From positions 1 through 7,561 of the forward strand of contig JAHIZR010000329.1 in assembly GCA_018814465.1 (NCBI GenBank): DNA of 7,561 nt. Direction: 5' to 3'. Within the stretch, counting starts at the first letter, position 1. The number at the start of each line of letters is the position of its first letter. Shown here piece after piece: positions 5,641-7,561 of the stretch. Source of the stretch: a bacterium. Lineage in GTDB: Bacteria > Electryoneota > RPQS01. The notes under the pieces were generated by a model, which was not told the origin of the DNA, made no database searches, and saw nothing but the letters and a program-made list of their open reading frames with translations. The position numbers were made by a program, and so were the translations under genes.

Positions 5641-5728
5641 TCGTGCGCGCCATATTATCCTCACCGCCTCCGGTCATCGTCTATTTGATTTCCTGCAGAC
5701 AGATTACATCCGGATCGAGCGCTTCATA
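5641..5728 (-). pseudogene. Decayed fragment of an endonuclease gene related to the one at 3442-4623
   Basis: This stretch aligns without gaps to 4353-4440 inside the endonuclease gene: 71 of the first 78 bases are identical, then similarity fades. Read on the minus strand it encodes ALDPDVICLQEIK, a TAG stop, then TMTGGGEDNMART, matching residues 64-90 of the intact enzyme, including the catalytic Glu. Of the seven differences in the 78 bases, four are silent third-position changes, two change an amino acid and one makes the stop. The silent bias suggests the source was a paralogue that had diverged while still functional, not a fresh copy of the neighbour. No further endonuclease sequence is visible on either side, so it is a remnant of roughly 30 codons without function as protein. 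Confidence 0.88.
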
Positions 5729-6403
5729 TTAAACACCTAAACAGCAAAACAAACTCGATCCATCCACTTCTTCGATCAACGGTTCCACAGCGCACACATG
5801 AGCTAACTCGCTGAATCGAGTCCCGGAAACCGTTGTAGCCCTGAAGCCGTCCTTGCAGACAATCACGCCGTTGCCGGTTCGCGTCTCATCGATTTCACCT
5901 AACAGTCCTGCCTCCGCCTGCAGCCGGAACCAGCGCAGCCGCTCTTCCCAGAATCGCTCCGCATACGAAGAGAATAGTATGCATCCATCGTGTTTCGTAA
6001 TCCGTATCGCTTCACACACTAATTCCTGTTGATCGACCTGAAACGCGGAAATGCCGTTTTGTATGCACACCACCAAATCGAATGTCTGATCACAGAACGC
6101 GGTATGCAGTGCGTTCATCTGCATTGCGAGACAATTTCCACGATCAGCCAGTTGCTCCTTGCACAACTGTAAACTGGATCGCGATGTATCAATCCCGACT
6201 AACAGTTTTACTTGCCCTGAAAGTGCGCGCATAACCCGCCCGTATCCGCAGCCCAGCTCCAGCACCACGCTGCCCGGACGAATCCGCTTGCTGATATAAT
6301 CTATTTCCGCTTGCAAGTATTGCTGGACTCTGCGCGGCGCAATCTCATAGCACCGCTTCAAGTTCTCGGCTGACAGCCGATCTTGATAGTAGTCTCCCGT
6401 CAT
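5729..6403 (-). CDS. Class I SAM-dependent methyltransferase
   Basis: A 224-residue soluble protein with a Rossmann-type methyltransferase core. After an N-terminal helical lead (LSAENLKRCYEIAPRRV, 10-26) comes motif I, VLELGCGYGRV (47-57), which binds S-adenosylmethionine; the acidic residue after strand 2 is D72 in VGIDTS, and FDLVVCIQNGIS (108-119) corresponds to the post-motif region lining the active site. The length is ordinary for stand-alone small-molecule or modification methyltransferases; the substrate is not identifiable. The ATG at 6401-6403 is preceded by a purine-rich GGAGGGAG about nine bases away, which belongs to one arm of a hairpin repeat. The TAA stop (5731-5729) abuts the endonuclease gene fragment, so the junction of that insertion or deletion lies at the very end of this gene. 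It is separated from the symporter gene by only 82 bases and could be co-transcribed with it. Confidence 0.88.
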   Translation of the reverse strand: MTGDYYQDRLSAENLKRCYEIAPRRVQQYLQAEIDYISKRIRPGSVVLELGCGYGRVMRALSGQVKLLVGIDTSRSSLQLCKEQLADRGNCLAMQMNALHTAFCDQTFDLVVCIQNGISAFQVDQQELVCEAIRITKHDGCILFSSYAERFWEERLRWFRLQAEAGLLGEIDETRTGNGVIVCKDGFRATTVSGTRFSELAHVCAVEPLIEEVDGSSLFCCLGV

Positions 6404-6412
6404 AGCTCTTCT

Positions 6413-6420
6413 CTCCCTCC
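6413..6420 (-). promoter_or_regulatory. Shine-Dalgarno of the methyltransferase, inside a hairpin arm
   Basis: Minus-strand GGAGGGAG (6420-6413) lies nine bases before the ATG at 6401-6403. Six to seven of its bases form the 3' arm of the hairpin at 6414-6433, so pairing would hide it from the ribosome. Confidence 0.6.
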
Positions 6421-6433
6421 GTTCACGGAGGGA
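6414..6433. repeat. Perfect 8-base hairpin of the TTCA-loop element
   Basis: TCCCTCCG (6414-6421) pairs perfectly with CGGAGGGA (6426-6433) around loop TTCA; AAGGGGGG follows at 6436-6443. It is a sister copy of the element at 5532-5551 in the same orientation. It sits between the symporter stop and the methyltransferase start and overlaps the latter's ribosome binding site. Confidence 0.7.
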
Positions 6434-6449
6434 CTAAGGGGGGTTCTTT

Positions 6450-6480
6450 ATTCAAGTTTCAAGTTTCCCGTTTCAAGTTT
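6450..6480. repeat. Short TTTCAAG tandem repeats after the symporter gene
   Basis: TTCAAGT occurs three times (6451-6457, 6458-6464 partly shared as TTTCAAGTTT, and 6472-6478), separated once by CCCG. It lies directly downstream of the symporter stop. It is low-complexity sequence and no function is evident. Confidence 0.45.
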
Positions 6481-6485
6481 TTTCC

Positions 6486-7561
6486 CTACCCCCTGAAATA
6501 CACCCACACCAAGCCCACACAAAGCGCCAGCACGACACTGAAAATCACATCCTTCCGCCGCCAGACCGGATCGGATTCCTTCGCGCCGATGCCTCCCGAC
6601 CTATAAGTTAAGCCGCTCAGCTTCGCGGCCTCGGGAGTCGCCGACGTAAAACTCACCGCGATCAGCACTGCCGAACAGACCACGAACAAAAACAGCGCGA
6701 AATGCAGAAAATTGATATCGGCATAAGCATACATGATTCCCGACAGCGAATCCTTGTTCAATTCCGCCACCAGTCTCCCCATTCCCAACACAAATCCCGT
6801 AATCAGCGAAGCAATCGCCCCTCTTGAATTTACCCGCTTCCAGAACACACCGATCAAAAATACCGCCGCTATCGGAGGAGAAATATAAGCCTGCACACTC
6901 TGCAAATACTGATAGAGCTGTCCCGAAATCAGCTTCATCAAAGGAATCCAAAGCAGCCCGAATCCCACTAACACCACCGTCGCGATCTGCCCCACTAAAA
7001 CCAGCCGCTTCTCCGGGGTCTCGGGTCTGAATTTCTTGTAAATATCCAGCGTAAACAGCGTCGAACAGGAATTAAACACGGAAGAGAGCGAACTCATCAA
7101 GGCCGCCAACAGCCCCGCCACGACCAGTCCCCGGAATCCCGCCGGCAGCAGCGTCCCGATCAAAGTCGGCAACGCCTGATCCGGCACGGCCAGCGTAATT
7201 CTTCCCGATTGCGCCAGCGCATACGCCACCACACCCGGAATCACGAAAATAAATACCGGCAACAGCTTCAGATAGCCGCCGAAGATCGTTCCCCGCCGCG
7301 CTTGATCCATATTCTTGCCGGAGAGGACTCGCTGTACGATAAACTGATCCGTGCACCAATACCAGACTCCCAGAATCGGCGCGCCAAAGAGAATCCCCGT
7401 CCACGGAAAAGCCGGATCGGACAGAGGCTTCCACATGCTGAAAAAACCCGGTCCCGCACTCGCCTTCAGTGCTCCCCAGCCCCCCAATTCAGCCAGGCCG
7501 ATTGCGGTAACTGTCACCGAACCCGCTATTAAAACAAACATTTGCAGGAGATCTGTATAGA
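6486..7561 (-). CDS. Sodium:solute symporter, SGLT (sodium/sugar) type (5' end cut off)
   Basis: The frame is open to the right edge; 357 residues are visible, starting YTDLLQ, and the N-terminal third (about 150-200 residues) lies outside. The methionine seven residues in is internal, since YTDLLQ-MFVL matches the SGLT consensus YTDTLQ. SGLT-specific stretches include WYWCTDQFIVQR (visible residues 66-77), GYLKLLPVFI, ALMSSLSSVFNS (153-164; the paired Ser correspond to the sodium-site serines of vSGLT), YLQSVQAYISPPIAAVFL (the Gln aligns with the sugar-binding Gln of human SGLT1) and FWKRVNSRGA. Several hydrophobic spans and a last membrane helix (VIFSVVLALCVGLVWVYF) end at a TAG stop. It belongs to the inner membrane and probably takes up a sugar or polyol with sodium; the exact substrate is inferred from motif likeness only. 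The methyltransferase follows after 82 bases. Confidence 0.92.
   Translation of the reverse strand, partial: YTDLLQMFVLIAGSVTVTAIGLAELGGWGALKASAGPGFFSMWKPLSDPAFPWTGILFGAPILGVWYWCTDQFIVQRVLSGKNMDQARRGTIFGGYLKLLPVFIFVIPGVVAYALAQSGRITLAVPDQALPTLIGTLLPAGFRGLVVAGLLAALMSSLSSVFNSCSTLFTLDIYKKFRPETPEKRLVLVGQIATVVLVGFGLLWIPLMKLISGQLYQYLQSVQAYISPPIAAVFLIGVFWKRVNSRGAIASLITGFVLGMGRLVAELNKDSLSGIMYAYADINFLHFALFLFVVCSAVLIAVSFTSATPEAAKLSGLTYRSGGIGAKESDPVWRRKDVIFSVVLALCVGLVWVYFRG

Noticed and set aside
6450..6480. CRISPR-like array from the TTTCAAG repeats
   Set aside because: The units are about seven bases, nearly without spacers and low in complexity; this is not a CRISPR structure, and none is present elsewhere in the window.

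Overview
All recognisable genes in this window lie on the minus strand and read right to left. The endonuclease carries a YPNPFN-type C-terminal sorting tail, and there is a signal-peptide TonB_C protein, a multihaem lipoprotein and an SGLT-type symporter. This suggests a Gram-negative bacterium of the Fibrobacterota-Chlorobiota-Bacteroidota (FCB) sphere or a related uncultured phylum (for example Zixibacteria, Calditrichota, KSB1 or Electryoneota). The sequence alone does not fix the phylum. GC is moderate and TGA, TAG and TAA all act as stops.

Layout in transcription order (right to left): (1) a sodium:solute symporter of SGLT type, cut by the right edge (6486-7561); (2) a class I SAM methyltransferase (5729-6403) whose Shine-Dalgarno sits in one arm of a hairpin repeat; (3) a 241-base gap holding a GC-rich hairpin, a copy of a GTCATCCTGAG repeat and a decayed piece of an endonuclease gene; (4) a tightly coupled pair, a TonB C-terminal-domain protein with a signal peptide (4627-5487) and a secreted endonuclease/exonuclease/phosphatase-fold enzyme with a C-terminal sorting domain (3442-4623); (5) a 261-base gap with further hairpin repeats; (6) a histidine kinase and OmpR-type response regulator overlapping by 8 bases (1389-3180), ended by a clear intrinsic terminator at 1321-1350; (7) an AT-rich 570-base gap with inverted and direct repeats but no gene; (8) the first 250 residues of a multihaem c-type cytochrome lipoprotein, cut by the left edge (1-750).

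The kinase and regulator form a self-contained signalling operon. The next gene down is the cytochrome, and its upstream region has direct repeats one helical turn apart, the spacing favoured by OmpR/PhoB regulators, so a regulatory link is possible but unproven. The TonB_C protein and the nuclease are probably made from one message and both exported. I see no CRISPR array, transposase, tRNA or rRNA, and nothing that amounts to a clearly new defence or metabolic system. The most informative oddities are the endonuclease gene fragment at 5641-5728, the palindromic elements placed in each gap of the right-hand part, and the repeat-embedded ribosome binding site of the methyltransferase.
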